Assembly (NCBI GenBank): GCA_024226235.1
Contig: JAAELW010000415.1
Span: forward strand, 1 to 62,475
DNA length: 62,475 nucleotides
DNA from: a bacterium
Lineage (GTDB): Bacteria > Myxococcota_A > UBA9160 > UBA6930
Direction: 5' to 3'
The first letter of the stretch is position 1, and the number at the start of each line of letters is the position of its first letter. This document shows, piece after piece, positions 15,458 to 26,702 of the stretch. The notes below the pieces were generated by a model that was not told the DNA's origin, did no database searches, and saw only the letters and a list, made by a program, of their open reading frames with translations. The translations under genes were made by a program, and so were the position numbers.

Positions 15458-17623
15458 GTGATCAAGCGCGTTGTGGCGGTGTTCTTCCTGTTCTTGTTTC
15501 TCGGGTTCGGCGTCCTGGCGTTTTGGACGGTGTTGCCTGAGGATCTTGCGCTCGACCGCGAAGCCTATCTGGCTGCAGCGGAGCGTTTTGATGTGCGCAT
15601 CATTCGCGACGCTTACGGCGTCCCCCATATCTACGGGCAACGCGATGTCGACGTGGCCTACGGTCTGGCATTCGCCCACGCCGAGGATGATTTCCTCACC
15701 ATCCAGAAGGTGAACCTGGCGACGCGTGGGCGCCTCGCTGCGGTCGATGGGCTGGACGCTGCGCCGATCGACTTCATGGTCCAGTGGATGGGCGTCTGGG
15801 ACGCGGTCGATGCGGGTTACGACAGCGAGATTTCCGCCGAGACACGTGGCATCGCGGAAGCGTACGCCGTCGGGCTCAACCACTATGCGGCCCTTCATCC
15901 CGAAGCTGTGTTGCCGGGCGCCATTCCGGTCACCGGGCGCGACATCATCGCGGGCTTCGCATTCAAGACGCCACTCTTCTACGGGTTTCAGCAGACAATG
16001 CTCGAGCTCTTCGAGGAGGAACGGCAACGCGAACTCGCGCTTTCACCTACCGAAGACGCCTTTCATCTCTCGAACCTGCCGCAACCGATCCTCGGGTCGA
16101 ATGCCGTCGCGGTCGGGCCCGGCCGCTCGGCTGACGGTGCAACTCGTCTGCTCGTCAATTCGCACCAGCCTTATACGGGTCCGGTCGCCTGGTACGAGGT
16201 CCGGCTGCATAGCGAAGAGGGTTGGGACGTGGCCGGTGGCGTCTTCCCGGGTGGTCCGGTGATGCTCCACGGCGCCAACCGTCATCTCGCCTGGGCCAGC
16301 ACTGTCAACCAGCCTGACCTCACCGATGTCTACCTGCTGGATGTCGATCCAGAGAATCCGAACCGCTACAGGCTCGACGGAGAATGGCGGGAGTTCGAGC
16401 GGGCCGAGGCTTCATTCGCGGTCAAGCTGCTCGGGCGACTTAGATGGACTGTCAACCGTGAGCTGTTGAAGAGCGCCCACGGTCCCGCTCTGCGCCGGCC
16501 CCACGGTACCTATGGCGTGCGTTTCGTCGGCATGAATGAGATCCGTGGGCTCGAGCAGTACATGCGCATGAACAAGGCTCGAGATTTCAATGAATGGCGC
16601 GACGCCATGCGAATGCAGGCCCTGCCCTCGATCAACTTCATCTACGCCGATCAGGCCGGCAACATGGGCTACGTCTACAACGCACGCTTCCCCAAGAGGC
16701 CCGAGGGATGGGATTGGAAGGGATATCTGCCGGGCGACCGATCCGACCTGATCTGGACGGAGTACCACAGCTACGAAGAGGCCCCTCAGCTGATGAACCC
16801 GGCCTCACAGGTCGTGACCAACGCCAACAGCAGCCCCTTCCGCGCCACGGTGGGCCCGGACAACCTTCGCAGAAAGGACTATCCGCAGAGCTTCGGTATC
16901 GAGCGCCGGATGACCAATCGGGCCCTGCGAGCCCTCGAGCTCTACGGTGGTGACGAATCGATCACCGCCGAAGAGTTCCGCGCTTACAAATACGACAAGC
17001 GCTATTCCACGAACAGTGCTGCACACGAGATCATTCAGACCATCCTGGCCGCTGATCCGGAGGATATCGGGGACGATCCGGACTACCTGGAGGCGCGGGA
17101 GCTTCTGGCCAACTGGGATTTCACCGCAGAGGCGGAGAGTCGCACGGCGCCCATCGCGATCATCAGTCTCACGCCGGTGATCGTCGCGATGATGAAAGAG
17201 GAGCCCGCGCTGGATCCGCTCGATTCCTTCCGGGAAGCCGTCGCCGTGCTTCGCCAGCACCATGGCCGCCTCGATCCGACCTGGGGCGAGGTGAACCGGT
17301 TTCGCCGTGGTGAGGTGGAGTTGCCCGCCGACGGCGGTCCGGATGTGCTGCGCGCCCTCGAGGCGTTTGTACTGGACGATGATGGCACCTATTCGGTCAA
17401 GTCAGGCGACTCCCTTGTGATGTTCGTCGAGTGGGATGCGAACGGGAAGCAGAGAGTCGAGACGGTCCACCAATACGGAAGCGCCACACTCGATCGATCG
17501 TCGCCTCACTATGCCGATCAGGTACCGCTCTTCATGGGCGAGCGCACCAAGAAAGTGCTGTGGACGCTCGAGGAGCTGCTTCCGACCGCTACACGCGACT
17601 ATCGACCTGGTGAATCCGGGTAA
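15458..17623 (+). CDS. Penicillin-acylase-family Ntn hydrolase
   Basis: A 721-residue Ntn hydrolase of the penicillin/acyl-homoserine-lactone acylase family. An N-terminal hydrophobic segment (4-23) targets it across the inner membrane as signal or anchor. The alpha-chain motif RDAYGVPHIYG (50-60) is followed by the autoprocessing site LGSN with nucleophile Ser214; cleavage there would give alpha and beta subunits. Beta-chain motifs include HGANRHLAWASTVNQPD and NANSSPF. Members hydrolyse amide-linked acyl chains, including AHL signals and beta-lactam side chains. GTG 15458 follows GAGGTGAGGTG. A 28-bp gap separates it from the EAL-HDOD gene. Confidence 0.92.
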   Translation: MIKRVVAVFFLFLFLGFGVLAFWTVLPEDLALDREAYLAAAERFDVRIIRDAYGVPHIYGQRDVDVAYGLAFAHAEDDFLTIQKVNLATRGRLAAVDGLDAAPIDFMVQWMGVWDAVDAGYDSEISAETRGIAEAYAVGLNHYAALHPEAVLPGAIPVTGRDIIAGFAFKTPLFYGFQQTMLELFEEERQRELALSPTEDAFHLSNLPQPILGSNAVAVGPGRSADGATRLLVNSHQPYTGPVAWYEVRLHSEEGWDVAGGVFPGGPVMLHGANRHLAWASTVNQPDLTDVYLLDVDPENPNRYRLDGEWREFERAEASFAVKLLGRLRWTVNRELLKSAHGPALRRPHGTYGVRFVGMNEIRGLEQYMRMNKARDFNEWRDAMRMQALPSINFIYADQAGNMGYVYNARFPKRPEGWDWKGYLPGDRSDLIWTEYHSYEEAPQLMNPASQVVTNANSSPFRATVGPDNLRRKDYPQSFGIERRMTNRALRALELYGGDESITAEEFRAYKYDKRYSTNSAAHEIIQTILAADPEDIGDDPDYLEARELLANWDFTAEAESRTAPIAIISLTPVIVAMMKEEPALDPLDSFREAVAVLRQHHGRLDPTWGEVNRFRRGEVELPADGGPDVLRALEAFVLDDDGTYSVKSGDSLVMFVEWDANGKQRVETVHQYGSATLDRSSPHYADQVPLFMGERTKKVLWTLEELLPTATRDYRPGESG

Positions 17624-17651
17624 GCCCCGGGTCGCCTAAGGGCTCCGCCCG

Positions 17652-18917
17652 ATGTCCCAGCCGCCTCCATCGGTCGATAGGTCCGGAATGGGGCACCCCA
17701 ACCTGTTTCTCGGTCGCCAACCGATTGTCGATCGCAACGAGCGGATCGTCGCCTATGAGCTGCTCTTCCGCTCGTCGGCCGCGAGTCAGAAGGCGGATTT
17801 CAGCGACCAGAACCAGGCCGCGGCGAGCGTCGTGGTCGATACCTTCATGCATATGGGGCCGAACCAGGTGTTGGGGGCCGCCCTGGGCTTCTTCAACGTC
17901 ACGCGTCAGGTACTCGAAAGCGGCTCGATCGCAGTCTTGCCAGCAGATCGCGTGGTGATCGAGATCCTCGAAGACATCGAGCCCGACGATGTCGCCATCG
18001 CCGCCTGCGAGGCACTTCGCAAAGAGGGCTTCTCTCTGGCCCTCGACGACTACGTACCCGGAGATCCACGCGAGGAGATGCTCCCGCTGGTGGACTGGGT
18101 GAAGGTGGACCTGCTGGAGACGGACCCGAAGAAGTTGAAGCGCCTGGTACGCCAGCTGCGCGCCACCGACGCCAAGCTCCTCGCCGAAAAAGTCTCCACG
18201 CGCGCCGAGTTCGAGCATTGCCACGCCCTTGGCTTCGAGTATTTCCAGGGCTTCTACTTCGCCCACCCGGAGATCTTGACCGGTCGTTCGATGAAGCCCG
18301 AGCAGGCTGCGCTCTTCGACCTGATGGGACGCCTCCAACGCGATGAAGACATCGCATGCGTCGTCGAGGGGTTGAAGCCTCATCCGGGCCTGAGCGTGGG
18401 CCTGCTGCGTATCGCCAATTCCCCAGCCATGGCGCGTGCCCAGCGCCTGACCCGAGTGGAAGATGCGCTCGTCTTTGTCGGCCGCCGCCAGCTGCATCGA
18501 TGGCTCGCAGTGCTGCTGTTCGCCGAAGGATGCCCGGGTGGTTTTCGGGATCCGCTGCTCATTACCGCCGCCAAGCGCGGCCGCTTGCTCGAACTGGCGG
18601 CTCTCCACCTGGACGTGGCCGCCGCCTGGTGTGATCGCGCGTTCCTGGTCGGAATCCTCGCATCGATCGATGCCCTGCTGGGCCGACCGAAGCAGGATGT
18701 GGTCCGGGAGCTGCATCTCGACGAAGAGTCGGAAAGCGCACTGCTGACCCACTCGGGCCGGCTCGGTGAACTCCTCTTCGCGGCCGAATCCTTCGATCGA
18801 AGTGAGTTCGATCGTGTAGAAGAGTCACTCGAAAGGCTCGGAATTCCCGCAGCTGAATTCCAGCTGGCCGAGATCGCCGCCTACGCTTGGGTCCACAACC
18901 TCGGCCTCGAGTCGTAG
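17652..18917 (+). CDS. EAL-HDOD signalling protein (YuxH-like)
   Basis: The protein is 421 residues. The N-terminal half (about 18-215) is a degenerate EAL domain: LGRQPIVDRNERIVAYELLFR replaces the EAL signature with YELLFR, and the usual metal ligands are not recognisable, so c-di-GMP hydrolysis is unlikely. The C-terminal half (about 220-410) is an HDOD domain with NSP and LLRIANS, also without a catalytic HD. This architecture is known in regulatory proteins that bind rather than cleave nucleotides and affect motility or biofilm. The start is ATG 17652; an internal ATG at codon 13 gives a more typical N-terminus. It converges on fumarase with 17 bp between. Confidence 0.88.
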   Translation: MSQPPPSVDRSGMGHPNLFLGRQPIVDRNERIVAYELLFRSSAASQKADFSDQNQAAASVVVDTFMHMGPNQVLGAALGFFNVTRQVLESGSIAVLPADRVVIEILEDIEPDDVAIAACEALRKEGFSLALDDYVPGDPREEMLPLVDWVKVDLLETDPKKLKRLVRQLRATDAKLLAEKVSTRAEFEHCHALGFEYFQGFYFAHPEILTGRSMKPEQAALFDLMGRLQRDEDIACVVEGLKPHPGLSVGLLRIANSPAMARAQRLTRVEDALVFVGRRQLHRWLAVLLFAEGCPGGFRDPLLITAAKRGRLLELAALHLDVAAAWCDRAFLVGILASIDALLGRPKQDVVRELHLDEESESALLTHSGRLGELLFAAESFDRSEFDRVEESLERLGIPAAEFQLAEIAAYAWVHNLGLES

Positions 18918-18934
18918 AACGTCCCGGCTTCTGC

Positions 18935-20545
<1,611 letters not shown>

Positions 20546-20592
20546 GGCACCTCCGGCCCTGTTGTGGGCGCGCGGAGGTTAGCAGCCGGCGA

Positions 20593-21837
20593 TCAGTCGC
20601 TCATGCACAGAACGCCGAGTTCGGTGGCGATCGCGTGCAGCACCTGGTCGTCGGGAGACGCGGAGAAACGGGCTCGTTCCAGCCGCTGCTCCAGGAGCGC
20701 GAGTTCCCGGGCCCGCGGGTCGATCGCCTGCGCCGCGAAGGGGTCCCCCGGATCGGTGGAGCTCTGTTTCAGGCAGGACAAGCAGCGCGCCAACGCGCTG
20801 GCTGCATTGGCCGTATCGCCTTCTTCGAGCAGCCCACGAGCCTCTTGGAGCAGATGTCCTGCGGCCTTCGCGGGATCGGCGGGTCGGGGAGCCCGGCGGC
20901 GCAGCAACCAGATGCCGCCGGATAGACCTGCGGCCAGCACGATTCCCGCGATGAGAAGGCTCGAGCCCGACGGAGACGAAGCTCCTTCGGGCGGTGGGCC
21001 GTGCTGCTTCACTGCGGTTTGACGGGCCTGTTCGCTCACACGCGTGGGCTCTGCTCCCGCTGTGACGTGGAGCGTGAGATCCGGGAGGACGTGCTCTTCG
21101 AAGTGCTCCTCGACCGGATCGAAGCTCGCCACGCGCAGCCCGGGGAAGACGAATTTGCCCTCCCTCCGCGGTACCACGTCGTATCGGTGATAGACGCGGA
21201 CGGAGAAGCCCCGACCCTTGTCGCGCTGCTCATCCGGCGGCAGCGTGAACACGTCCGCATCGGTTGGGGCGAGCATCCTCTCGATACCTGGATCCACGCG
21301 CCAGACGGTGCCCGGTCCTTCGATCCGAACGCTGAGCCGCACGGTTTCTCCGAGCGCGACACGATGGGTGGACAAGCTCCAATCGAGCCTCAGCGTGCCG
21401 ACGACGCCGTTCCAATCAGCAGGTCGGGCGGCCTCGGGAATCTTCCGAACCCGAATGCTGGTGGCGGGGACGCGCACCCGGTGGCTCTCGGCCGGTGTCT
21501 CGCAAACAAGACCCACCTCCGGAAGCAGAAGCTCTCCCGCGTGGCCCGGATGCAGCGCCCGACGCTCCTGGTAGGCGCGGGTGCCCTCGTTCGGGTCCGG
21601 CAGGCGTACGGTGGGGAGCCATTCGCTGCGCATCGATGGAAATGAGAGGGGTGGCTGAAAGCGCGCCCTCGCGACGTCGCGGCGCTGCTCGATCTGCAGG
21701 ATGTAGAGGACCTGCTGACCGACGAAGGCTTCTTCCGGTACCACCCTCGCTGTGGCCAGGCAGGGCGTCTCGCCAGCAACGGCCATCGGAAGGAGCAGCG
21801 CCAGCGCCATTGCCCAAGCAGCGCGCAGGCCTACCAA
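20593..21837 (-). CDS. BatD-like membrane-anchored protein
   Basis: The protein is 414 residues. A signal sequence (1-22) is followed by extracytoplasmic beta domains (VVPEEAFVGQQVLYILQIEQ near the start matches the BatD 'vd...v..ge...l.i.v' strand pattern), a TM helix at about 300-320, and a cytoplasmic helical tail with a TPR-like segment. BatD is the periplasmic member of the Bat (aerotolerance-type) vWA system, of ill-defined function. It is last in the Bat operon. Its TTG start overlaps the BatB/C stop by 7 bp, and GGGGGT lies upstream; ATG 21810 would shorten the signal peptide. Assignment rests mainly on context and topology. Confidence 0.75.
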   Translation of the reverse strand: MVGLRAAWAMALALLLPMAVAGETPCLATARVVPEEAFVGQQVLYILQIEQRRDVARARFQPPLSFPSMRSEWLPTVRLPDPNEGTRAYQERRALHPGHAGELLLPEVGLVCETPAESHRVRVPATSIRVRKIPEAARPADWNGVVGTLRLDWSLSTHRVALGETVRLSVRIEGPGTVWRVDPGIERMLAPTDADVFTLPPDEQRDKGRGFSVRVYHRYDVVPRREGKFVFPGLRVASFDPVEEHFEEHVLPDLTLHVTAGAEPTRVSEQARQTAVKQHGPPPEGASSPSGSSLLIAGIVLAAGLSGGIWLLRRRAPRPADPAKAAGHLLQEARGLLEEGDTANAASALARCLSCLKQSSTDPGDPFAAQAIDPRARELALLEQRLERARFSASPDDQVLHAIATELGVLCMSD

Positions 21838-23654
21838 CGCGACCCCCCGACCCAGGGTCCACTCAACGGACCGAGTTGGGCTTCGAGCGCGGCGCGCACA
21901 TCGTCACTCTGCGCGTCGAGCCAGTGCTCGGCCTCGGCCTGGTCCATGCTGGGCGGTGGCGGCTCGGTGTGGCCTTGCAGGTGGGCGGGCTCTTCTGGTG
22001 GGGTCCCCTGCTGGGGCTCGGGTCGGGTCTGCTGAGTTCTGTTGTCGGTGGGATCCGCGGCTGCCTCTTCATCGGAAGTTTCGTCCGGGTTGGGCGCATC
22101 GGTGTCGTCCGCTCGCGAGTCGTCCGTTTCCTGCCGGTCGGCAGGATCGGGGTTGGGTGCATCGTTCGGTGGGGGCGCCAGCTCGTTTCGCTGCAGCGCC
22201 GCCAGGGTCAACTCCAGGTTGAATTTCGTCTTGCGGTTCCGGGAGTCGAGGGCCAGGGATTCGAAGAATGCCTGGCGGGCGTCCTCCAAGCGTCCGCTTT
22301 CGAGCGCGAGCACTCCCAGGTCGTACCAGGCCAGCGCCGCAGTTCGAGGGTCTCCCCCCAGAAGAGCCGCAGCGCGGAAGGCATGCCCTGCATTGCTTGT
22401 GTCACCGGAACGGGCTCGCGCGATCCCGAGCGCTACGAGCACAGCGCTGCTCGGCCCCTCGGCACGGAGCCGCGCTTCGAGGCTCAGGCGTGAGTCTGGC
22501 TGACCCTCCACGGTCTGGTGCTCGGCGACCTTGGGTACGCCGACCCCGGGCTCGGCAACCCCGGGCTCGGCGGCCTGAGGCAGCAGGGTTCCGAGCACGA
22601 GCCAGGGCAACGCGTGCGCCAGGCTCGACACGCGTCGCCCGGGCAATTCGGGCGTCGCCTCCGCTGTAACTCGCCATTTCGTTCGGAACTCTCCCGGCCA
22701 GGCTTCCAGCAGAAGCAGGAGCCAGACGAGCAATGCAGGAGGTCCCACCCAGCTGATCGGCACACGCTGCACCAGGGTGCCCTCGGCCGTAGGGATCGCA
22801 TCGCGGCGGATTTCGGCAACGAGCGCGGGGAGGTCGACCTCGCCCCACCCATCGGCCAGGAACAGCCGGCCGTCGCTCGTCTCGACGAGCGGTCCAAGAT
22901 CGGCCAGCACACGCTGGGTATGGACGGGCTTACCGCCCGGGCCCCGAAGTGGCCGGCCCCGGTCGGGGATCGGCGCTCCGGCCTCCGTGCCGAGCAAGAC
23001 CGCCAACACTCGTGCCTCGGCCTGGGCCAGTTCGGCCGCGAGGCCTTTGGGCAGTCGACCGATTTCGCCGTCGCTCAGTACGAGCAGCAAGCGCGGGCGT
23101 GGGCCCGACGCCGCGAACGCGGGTAGCGCTGCGCGCAGGCCCGCTGCGCCATCGGAGCTGGCGTCCGAGAACAGTGTTGGATCGACGGCGGGGAGCATCT
23201 CGGCAAGGGCGCCCTTATCCGAGGTGAATGGAGTGATCAGCGCGCCCTGGCCAGCGAAGATGGCGAGGGCGGCCCGGTCGCCTTCACCGAGACGTTGCAG
23301 CACACCGGCCGCCACTCTTCGCGCCCGGGCCATCCGACTCGGGGGGATGTCCGCCGCATTCATGCTGCGCGAGACATCCATCAACATCACAAGGTCGAGA
23401 CCGGTCGCGGGGACGTGAAGCTCACGGGTGCCGAAACGGGGGCCGGCCAACGCGAAGGCCATCGCCAACAATGCAGTGAGCAGAAACACGTCGCGCAGTA
23501 TCCGGTCGTTCCGCCCCGGAGCCACACCGATCAGCTGCAGCAGCGCGCGCTCACCTCGCAGAAACGCCCAGCCCAGGGCCAGCGCGCAGCCGCCCGCCAC
23601 GACAGCCAGCGGCAGCAGCCACTCGGGATGCGCGATGGGCGGAATGTCGCTCAC
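21831..23654 (-). CDS. BatB-BatC fusion: membrane vWA protein with TPR and acidic tail
   Basis: The product is 607 residues. Two N-terminal TM helices (about 11-31, 53-70) precede a vWA domain with MIDAS motif DVSRS (Asp93) and a second-loop SDGEIG. A further TM (about 310-330) leads to TPR repeats (about 410-490; ALAWYDLGVLALESGRLEDARQAF), then a disordered Asp/Glu/Pro-rich tail (490-600). In other bacteria BatB (vWA) and BatC (TPR) are separate neighbouring genes, so this is a fusion. A short repeat PGVAEPGVGVPKVAE lies in the linker. Its GTG overlaps the BatA stop by 4 bp. Confidence 0.85.
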   Translation of the reverse strand: MSDIPPIAHPEWLLPLAVVAGGCALALGWAFLRGERALLQLIGVAPGRNDRILRDVFLLTALLAMAFALAGPRFGTRELHVPATGLDLVMLMDVSRSMNAADIPPSRMARARRVAAGVLQRLGEGDRAALAIFAGQGALITPFTSDKGALAEMLPAVDPTLFSDASSDGAAGLRAALPAFAASGPRPRLLLVLSDGEIGRLPKGLAAELAQAEARVLAVLLGTEAGAPIPDRGRPLRGPGGKPVHTQRVLADLGPLVETSDGRLFLADGWGEVDLPALVAEIRRDAIPTAEGTLVQRVPISWVGPPALLVWLLLLLEAWPGEFRTKWRVTAEATPELPGRRVSSLAHALPWLVLGTLLPQAAEPGVAEPGVGVPKVAEHQTVEGQPDSRLSLEARLRAEGPSSAVLVALGIARARSGDTSNAGHAFRAAALLGGDPRTAALAWYDLGVLALESGRLEDARQAFFESLALDSRNRKTKFNLELTLAALQRNELAPPPNDAPNPDPADRQETDDSRADDTDAPNPDETSDEEAAADPTDNRTQQTRPEPQQGTPPEEPAHLQGHTEPPPPSMDQAEAEHWLDAQSDDVRAALEAQLGPLSGPWVGGSRW

Positions 23655-24712
23655 GGCAGACGCCTGGCGAGCACGCGGCCCACGATCAACTGGGCGAGCA
23701 GCAAGCTTCCGGCGCAGGCGAGGAAGGGCTCGGGCAGTGGAGCACCGAGGTGGCGCGGTGCGGCTTCGCGTTCGACGCGTTCGAGCTGGTCGATCTCGCC
23801 GTACACCAGGGCCAGGTCCGATGAGCTGCGTGCGCCGAAGTAGCGGCCACCCGTATGCGCCGCGATCCGTTGCAGTGTCTGTGTGTCCAGATCGTGACGC
23901 TCCAGCTCGATCCGACGGCCGCCGCCGCGACGGGCCATCGCAACCTGGCCCTGTCCGCCGATTCCGACGGTATGCACTCGTACGCCGCGCGCTTGGGCAA
24001 TGGCCATCGCGACTTCAGGGGGGATGTTGCCCGCATTCGAGCGCCCGTCGGTCAGCAGTACGACGACGCGGCCGGCTAGTGGGTCCCCCGGGCCGCGCGG
24101 TGGGCCTGCGCGCTTCACCGCAAGGCCCAGGGCGTCGCCCAAAGCGGTGGATTCACCGGCCATGCCGGCTTCCACCCGTTCGAGCGCCGCCGCGACGAGG
24201 GCACCATCGGACGACAGGGGGCTCTGGGTGAAGGCGCGATCTCCGAATACGATCAATCCGACCCGATCGCCCTCGGCAACGCGTTCGGCAGCGAATCGGG
24301 CGACGACTTCCTTGGCCAGGTTCAGGCGGGTTTGCGGTTGTGCGACACCCCGCGCATCGAGAGCCCGCATGCTGCCCGAAGCGTCGAGAGCGAGGATCAG
24401 ATCGAGGCCGTCGTGGCGCAGCTTCACCTCCTGCTCCGAGCCCATCGGCTGCGCCAACACCAGGCCGATCAGGCTGACGGTCATCAGGCGAAGCGCGCCC
24501 ACCGCCGTGCCTGCGGGATCGAGCCTATGCGCGCCGGCGGCACTGGCTTCCGCGAGCGCCGGCCAGCCCAGGGCGGGGCGGGTCCCGAGCCAGCGAACGG
24601 CCAGCAACCACGTCCATGAAATCGGCAGGAGCCAGAGCCACAGCGGTTCGGCAAAACCCACGACGGGCCAGCCGGTGACAGATCGCACGGCCGCGGCGAT
24701 CAGCTCGCTCAA
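23651..24712 (-). CDS. BatA-like membrane vWA protein
   Basis: The protein is 353 residues. TM helices lie near 22-40 and 70-88, and a cytosol- or periplasm-facing vWA domain carries the full MIDAS motif DASGS (110-114). There is a C-terminal TM (LLLAQLIVGRVLA) before the stop. The start is inferred as TTG 24712, which overlaps the stop of the upstream Bat gene (TTGA); a longer frame extends upstream but runs over that gene in another frame. vWA pairs BatA/BatB are thought to assemble with MoxR ATPase activity on envelope or metalloprotein targets. A 4-bp GTGA overlap couples it to the BatB/C gene. Confidence 0.85.
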   Translation of the reverse strand: MSELIAAAVRSVTGWPVVGFAEPLWLWLLPISWTWLLAVRWLGTRPALGWPALAEASAAGAHRLDPAGTAVGALRLMTVSLIGLVLAQPMGSEQEVKLRHDGLDLILALDASGSMRALDARGVAQPQTRLNLAKEVVARFAAERVAEGDRVGLIVFGDRAFTQSPLSSDGALVAAALERVEAGMAGESTALGDALGLAVKRAGPPRGPGDPLAGRVVVLLTDGRSNAGNIPPEVAMAIAQARGVRVHTVGIGGQGQVAMARRGGGRRIELERHDLDTQTLQRIAAHTGGRYFGARSSSDLALVYGEIDQLERVEREAAPRHLGAPLPEPFLACAGSLLLAQLIVGRVLARRLP

Positions 24713-25674
24713 CGGGTGTTCCCGCGCGGGGTTGCATCCGTGACGAATGCCTGCGCCGTCTCGATCGTTCCTCGGAACGTCTGGACCGCCGTCCTCGGAT
24801 CGTCTGTCTGGGGCGGAAAGCGCAGCGCGTCGAGCTGCTCCAGCAGGTCGAGAAGTGGTTCCCAGCGGGTCGTCAACAGGAAGGGTGCTTCGCCGCTGCG
24901 CAGTTCTTCGCTGGTGGCACGGGTGGTTTGGGCTCGGAAGCGTCGATCCACGAATACGCGCAGCGCCGCAGAGGCCATGTCTGCGGCACGGGGCAAGTCG
25001 CTCTCGGCGATCTCGCCTGCCGCAGCCAGAGCGGCCTGGGCAGTGCGCCACGGCGCATTGCCCAGGTTCGGTTCCGCCTCCGATAGCTGTCTGGCAGCTC
25101 GTGAGCGGCGCACCCATGCGAGCAGCCCGACACCGGCCAGCGCGAGCGCTGCACCGACCAAGGCTGGCAGCACCACATCCGCGGGTCTGGCGCGCTCTCC
25201 TTGAAACACCGGACTGCGGTAGGAGAAGAAAGTCAGCTGTCCTGGGACATCTTGCGCGACCGACCGAACCTGGAATGCCCTGGCCGGGACCTCGAGTACC
25301 TGCTCCCGGTCGTCCGGCAGGATGATCCGCACCTCGCTCGCCGGCCATTCGAAGCTGCCCGTTTCGCGAGCGCGAATCCGGAAACGCGTGCGGTGAACAT
25401 CGCGCTCCGGGGAGTTCGACTCGCTCGGCCCATCGACATCGAGGATCCAGAGGCCTGGGGTTTCGTCCGGTGCGGGGACCGGGCCCACGCGGGTGCCGGG
25501 GGGTACTGCGATCGCCACCTCCAGCGTTGCGGTCTCGCCTATTTCGAGGTGCGGCGGTTCGAGGATCAGAGCTGCCGCAGGTGTGACCGGTGCCGGCGGC
25601 CGCGCGGGCGGCTGTGCTTCGCTACAAGCCATCAGTGCGAGCAGCGCACCCCATGTGATGGCGACGAATCTCAT
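24709..25674 (-). CDS. Bat-operon lipoprotein with TM and helical tail
   Basis: The protein is 321 residues. The N-terminus MRFVAITWGALLALMACSEA has a lipobox with Cys17. A beta-rich extracytoplasmic domain (35-150) is followed by a TM helix (about 167-187) and a cytoplasmic helical region like the DUF4381 proteins that sit at this place in other Bat operons. Being both lipidated and membrane-spanning is unusual, and the lipobox may simply be part of an uncleaved signal anchor. Its ATG overlaps the DUF58 stop (ATGA) and its stop overlaps the BatA start. No enzymatic motif is visible. Confidence 0.7.
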   Translation of the reverse strand: MRFVAITWGALLALMACSEAQPPARPPAPVTPAAALILEPPHLEIGETATLEVAIAVPPGTRVGPVPAPDETPGLWILDVDGPSESNSPERDVHRTRFRIRARETGSFEWPASEVRIILPDDREQVLEVPARAFQVRSVAQDVPGQLTFFSYRSPVFQGERARPADVVLPALVGAALALAGVGLLAWVRRSRAARQLSEAEPNLGNAPWRTAQAALAAAGEIAESDLPRAADMASAALRVFVDRRFRAQTTRATSEELRSGEAPFLLTTRWEPLLDLLEQLDALRFPPQTDDPRTAVQTFRGTIETAQAFVTDATPRGNTR

Positions 25675-26699
25675 CAACGGCGCCCCCTTCCCCCGGTGGC
25701 GCTGCGCTCCGCGAAGAATCGTACCAGCCCGCGCAGCGGCTCCCGATCCGTGCGAAGGGTCAGTACGGAGGCGCCGTCGCCTCGCAACCGCCGTACCAGG
25801 GCCCGGCGACGGACTTCGCTCGCCGCGCGATAGCGTCGGCGTACCTTCTGGCGGCCGGTGGCCAAGAACTGCGTTCGGCCCGGCCGCTCCGGGTCGGCGA
25901 TCCGGATCGTGCCCGATCGTGGCAACACATCTTCTCGCGGGTCGTGAATCAGGATCGCGCTCAGATCGTGACGGCGGGCGAGGGCGATCCATTCGGTTCG
26001 GGGCGATGACTCACCCTCCGTGGCGGGGGCGAAGAAGTGTTCGTCTCGGAAGTCCGAGAGCACGAAGACCAGGCCGCGTCTGCGCGCGGCGGAGCGCACC
26101 CGTGCCAGGGAATCGGCCAGTCCCGTCTGCCCCCCAAGCTGGGCAGGTGCTGCGACGAGCCGCTCCAGAATCTTGCGCGCTTGACGTCCACCACGTGCAG
26201 GTGGGAGTTCGTCGCGGATGCCATCGTCGAAGGTCCAGAGACCGACGCGATCGCCGGCTCGGAGCGCGGCTACCGAGATCAACGCGGCGGTATGTGCCGC
26301 CAGCAACCCCTTCGACCGTCCGGTGCTCCCGAATGCCATCGAGCCAGAGACGTCGATGACGAGATGCACGGTCTGGTTGCGTTCCTCGCGAAAGCGTTTG
26401 ACGTAGGGCATGCCCGTACGGGCCATTACGCTGGCGTCCAGGAAACGCACATCGTCCCCCGGGACGTAGGGCCTCGATTCCTCGAATTCGATGCCGACGC
26501 CGCGAAAGGCGCTCTGGTAGCCGCCCACGAAAGCTCCGGTGACCTCGCGTTGGCTGCGCACCAGAAGGGTCCGCGCCGCGCGGGATAGTTCGCTGGATTC
26601 GACGGCCAGGCCCGACGCTGTCTGGGCTCCAGGCGCTGCCACTCCGCCCACGGTTCCAGGTAGGCTGGCTGGCTGGGAGCGAGGGCGCAGGAGGGCCAT
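25674..26699 (-). CDS. DUF58 vWA-like protein
   Basis: The product is 341 residues. The DUF58 signature EESRPYVPGDDVRFLDA (73-89) precedes a vWA-like fold with an intact MIDAS motif DVSGS (Asp116) and a LSDFRDE loop. DUF58 genes nearly always follow MoxR ATPase genes, and the two are thought to act as chaperone and adaptor for protein-complex or metal-centre assembly. It is soluble, with no TM. It starts 3 bp after the MoxR stop and overlaps the next gene by one base of ATGA. The N-terminal 30 residues are low-complexity and probably disordered. Confidence 0.92.
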   Translation of the reverse strand: MALLRPRSQPASLPGTVGGVAAPGAQTASGLAVESSELSRAARTLLVRSQREVTGAFVGGYQSAFRGVGIEFEESRPYVPGDDVRFLDASVMARTGMPYVKRFREERNQTVHLVIDVSGSMAFGSTGRSKGLLAAHTAALISVAALRAGDRVGLWTFDDGIRDELPPARGGRQARKILERLVAAPAQLGGQTGLADSLARVRSAARRRGLVFVLSDFRDEHFFAPATEGESSPRTEWIALARRHDLSAILIHDPREDVLPRSGTIRIADPERPGRTQFLATGRQKVRRRYRAASEVRRRALVRRLRGDGASVLTLRTDREPLRGLVRFFAERSATGGRGRR

Positions 26700-26702
26700 G
26701 GC

